Below the pieces are notes generated by a model. The model searched no databases and was not told where the DNA came from. It worked only from the letters and a program-made list of their open reading frames with translations. Below are positions 6,728-8,213 of a stretch of 8,213 bases of DNA, one piece after another. The translations under genes and the position numbers were made by a program. Location of the stretch: contig JAJZNY010000248.1 of assembly GCA_021852245.1 (NCBI GenBank), positions 1 through 8,213 on the forward strand, given 5' to 3'. Source of the DNA: Planctomycetota bacterium. Its GTDB lineage: Bacteria > Planctomycetota > Phycisphaerae > WQYP01. How positions within the stretch are numbered: the stretch's first letter is position 1; each line of letters begins with the position of its first letter.

Positions 6728-6853
6728 GTGATTTTTACGTCAGAGAGGATAAGGAGTCCCATCCTCCGCCAGCTATTATTGCGGCTTCGACGGCCCCGGC
6801 GCTCCATGCTGGAACGCCTAACCGGTTACGTTATCTCGGCCGGCCATTGGTGA
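6728..6853 (+). CDS. Possible Arg-rich small protein or leader peptide
   Basis: GTG 6728 opens a 41-residue frame ending at TGA 6851-6853, filling nearly all of the gap between the propeller and LolA-like genes. AAAAAGGAG ends only three bases before the start, which is close but usable. The peptide begins MIFTSERIRSPILRQLLLRL, carries nine arginines, and its middle could form an amphipathic basic helix. It resembles no family I know. The stop lies 19 bases before the next start, so translational coupling is possible. A hairpin at 6798-6818 lies inside it. Chance occurrence in GC-rich DNA is a real alternative. Confidence 0.3.
   Translation: MIFTSERIRSPILRQLLLRLRRPRRSMLERLTGYVISAGHW
6798..6818 (+). 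promoter_or_regulatory. Imperfect hairpin in the gap before the LolA-like gene
   Basis: GGCG at 6798-6801 pairs with CGCC at 6815-6818 and CCA at 6804-6806 pairs with TGG at 6810-6812, with a CT/AA internal loop and a TGC turn. No run of T follows, so it is not a convincing terminator; it may modulate readthrough or message stability between the two genes. Confidence 0.25.
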
Positions 6854-6872
6854 ACGTTGTCAGGAGAAGTGG

Positions 6873-7955
6873 ATGTTTATGAGAGTCGCGGGAATAATTT
6901 GTGCGGTGGGGTTATCCGCCTTGGCGGCCGGGCCAAGTTACGGTTCGGCCCGTGCGGCAGGGATTCTTCGGGGTCCTGCCGCGCGGAGGGCGACCTCTGC
7001 CGCCCTGCTATCATTTGTCAAGCAGTTCCAAAAGGTCCAGACCATCAGGCTCAACGCTTGGGTCCGGCATGGCCACAAACCGCTTATTTTGAAAAACATC
7101 AAATACGCGCGGCTTCTCGGTCGGTACCAATTCTGGGCGGACGGCCAAAAATATCGGATCGACTGGCAAATCATCAGGAGCAACTACGACCCACTTGTCC
7201 ACCAGATATGGACGTTCGACGGACACCGCTACGAGGCGTCCGCGGGGGTGCCCAAGACGCTCATTGTCATATACCACAAACGTCCTGTTGGCTTTTTCGG
7301 CCCGGGGCAGGGTAATGTGCTTTTTGCCCCGATCAGGTTTCTCTGCAACCGGCACACACCGCGACAGCCTGGCAATTGGCTTGACTGGTGGAGGGTTCGG
7401 CGCCATCCGCACCAAGTCGCCGACCTCGGAAAGAACAGAGTGATCCACTGGTTTAAGTACACCTCCACGGGGGCAAAATTTGTCTTCTCAATCCGCAACC
7501 CATTTCTTCGCTACCCGGCGCGGTGGGGTGGTAAGGCCGCCGCGTCGGTCGGTGTAAAGCCCGGCCGCTACGTCCGCTACGAAATGGTTCTGCGCCGGCG
7601 TGGCCATGTCTATTTGCCGGTGGACCAATTTCCGCTGCCGGCGATAAGGTCAACGGGCGGCATCAAGTGGGATCGCCGCTTCACCTACCAAACGGTGAAG
7701 GTGGGGAGTGGGCGCATATACCTCCTCAAGGGAGAGAAGATTTTCAAACGGGGCAAATGGCGGCAGCGTATTGATGTTGTCAAACTTACGGTCGATTCAG
7801 GGATCGACGCCGCGAGGTTCACCATCAACTATGATTTGGCTCCCGGCTACTACGAACGGGGCCGCATCGTGGGTCTGAGCAGGGGCCCCGCCGCGCCGGC
7901 TCGCACGCAGCATCTGGGCGGCACAAAAGAAAATGGGGAATCGTCGAATCATTAA
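6873..7955 (+). CDS. Exported basic protein with LolA-like features
   Basis: A 360-residue protein with a clear N-terminal signal peptide: after Met-Phe-Met-Arg comes a hydrophobic run to about residue 20, with likely cleavage after 'SYGSARA' (22-28). AGGAG at 6862-6866, six bases before ATG 6873, decides the start; Met3 is a minor alternative. The mature part resembles LolA/LolB-type lipid-binding folds: a helix 'LLSFVKQFQKVQTIRLNAWV' (45-64), then strand-rich segments 'GRYQFWADGQKYRIDW' (83-98) and 'QIWTFDGHRYEAS' (111-123), and a late strand pair 'IDAARFTINYDLAPGYYE' (311-328). LolA-type proteins carry lipoproteins or lipids across the periplasm; the fold, not the substrate, is what I infer. 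It is very basic for such a protein, and no lipobox Cys is present. It follows the propeller gene by 161 bp and probably shares its transcript. Confidence 0.65.
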   Translation: MFMRVAGIICAVGLSALAAGPSYGSARAAGILRGPAARRATSAALLSFVKQFQKVQTIRLNAWVRHGHKPLILKNIKYARLLGRYQFWADGQKYRIDWQIIRSNYDPLVHQIWTFDGHRYEASAGVPKTLIVIYHKRPVGFFGPGQGNVLFAPIRFLCNRHTPRQPGNWLDWWRVRRHPHQVADLGKNRVIHWFKYTSTGAKFVFSIRNPFLRYPARWGGKAAASVGVKPGRYVRYEMVLRRRGHVYLPVDQFPLPAIRSTGGIKWDRRFTYQTVKVGSGRIYLLKGEKIFKRGKWRQRIDVVKLTVDSGIDAARFTINYDLAPGYYERGRIVGLSRGPAAPARTQHLGGTKENGESSNH

Positions 7956-7993
7956 TAACGCCGGCCTCGGCCAAACATGGAGTTTTACATACG

Positions 7994-8137
7994 ATGCCAT
8001 TTGATTTCCGCCGTTTGATGCCAAGTTTCGTCGCGTGCTTCGTCGCGTTCGCTGCCGTCGTGGGTGCATTGCAGGGCCGTGGGGTAGCCGCCAGTAGTGT
8101 CCCGGAATTTGCTGGCGGAATGCTCGCAGAATATTAA
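7994..8137 (+). CDS. Possible small exported protein (47 residues)
   Basis: ATG 7994 opens a 47-residue frame that ends at TAA 8135-8137, 38 bases after the LolA-like gene. It starts MPFDFRRLMPSFVACFVAFA: two arginines, then a hydrophobic run of about 18 residues, then a possible signal-peptidase site around 'GVAAS'. That would leave a mature peptide of only about 14 residues ending 'FAGGMLAEY', unless the hydrophobic run stays as a membrane anchor. GGAG at 7979-7982 lies 11 bases upstream, slightly far. Neither of the other plus-strand frames continues far past the stop, so a simple frameshift of a larger gene is not evident. Same strand and export signal as its neighbours favour a real gene. 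Confidence 0.4.
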   Translation: MPFDFRRLMPSFVACFVAFAAVVGALQGRGVAASSVPEFAGGMLAEY

Positions 8138-8149
8138 CACGATCTTAAC

Positions 8150-8180
8150 TTGCGCCAGGGCCGAGTCTGTGGTTTAATAC
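8150..8180 (+). promoter_or_regulatory. Weak candidate promoter at the right edge
   Basis: TTGCGC at 8150-8155 and TAATAC at 8175-8180 are spaced 19 bases, longer than ideal. Five bases after the -10 box, GTG 8185 opens a frame reading MKKATATFG to the window edge, with no Shine-Dalgarno sequence. If both are real, the next gene would be almost leaderless, but too little is visible to call a gene. Confidence 0.22.
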
Positions 8181-8213
8181 GGGCGTGAAAAAGGCGACTG
8201 CCACCTTCGGGAA

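Noticed and set aside
7011..7448. 145-codon antisense frame inside the LolA-like gene
   Set aside because: The sense frame has a signal peptide, a good ribosome site and domain-like features; the antisense frame has none of these.
7956..7993. Intrinsic terminator after the LolA-like gene
   Set aside because: GCCG/CGGC near 7970 gives only a four-base stem and no T-run follows.

Overview
The window is 8.2 kb of moderately GC-rich bacterial DNA, most likely from a planctomycete, possibly Phycisphaerae. The assignment rests on the gene set rather than on any marker gene. It holds a MauE-type membrane protein fused to a thioredoxin-like domain beside recO, a very large secreted beta-propeller protein whose C-terminal region resembles planctomycete secreted proteins as I remember them, GTG starts, and weak or absent Shine-Dalgarno sequences at several genes.

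Layout. (1) Positions 1-2052, plus strand, form one apparent co-transcribed run: the tail of an unidentified gene, a possible short leader ORF, recO (DNA repair), and a MauE/thioredoxin-like membrane protein whose GTG start overlaps the recO stop. (2) ispE (isoprenoid precursor synthesis) lies at 2023-2955 on the minus strand and converges on that run, with a 30-bp overlap of the 3' ends. (3) Positions 2956-3744 hold no convincing gene. This stretch carries GC-rich palindromes of REP type, a long imperfect inverted repeat built from GTGTCCA-type units, a dyad beside a good-looking promoter, and a structured leader. (4) Positions 3745-8137, plus strand, appear to be an envelope or export module: a 988-residue secreted propeller protein, a possible Arg-rich small ORF in the gap, a LolA-like secreted basic protein, and a short signal-peptide ORF. 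A weak promoter and perhaps a new start lie at the right edge.

How the genes work together. The left half is housekeeping (recombination repair, thiol chemistry at the membrane, MEP pathway). The right half looks like an accessory set of exported proteins read from a promoter near 3581-3610. I do not recognise a described system in the right half. The strongest candidates for something new are the propeller protein with its unassigned C-terminal half, its pairing with the LolA-like protein and the two small ORFs, and the inverted-repeat element at 3351-3445.
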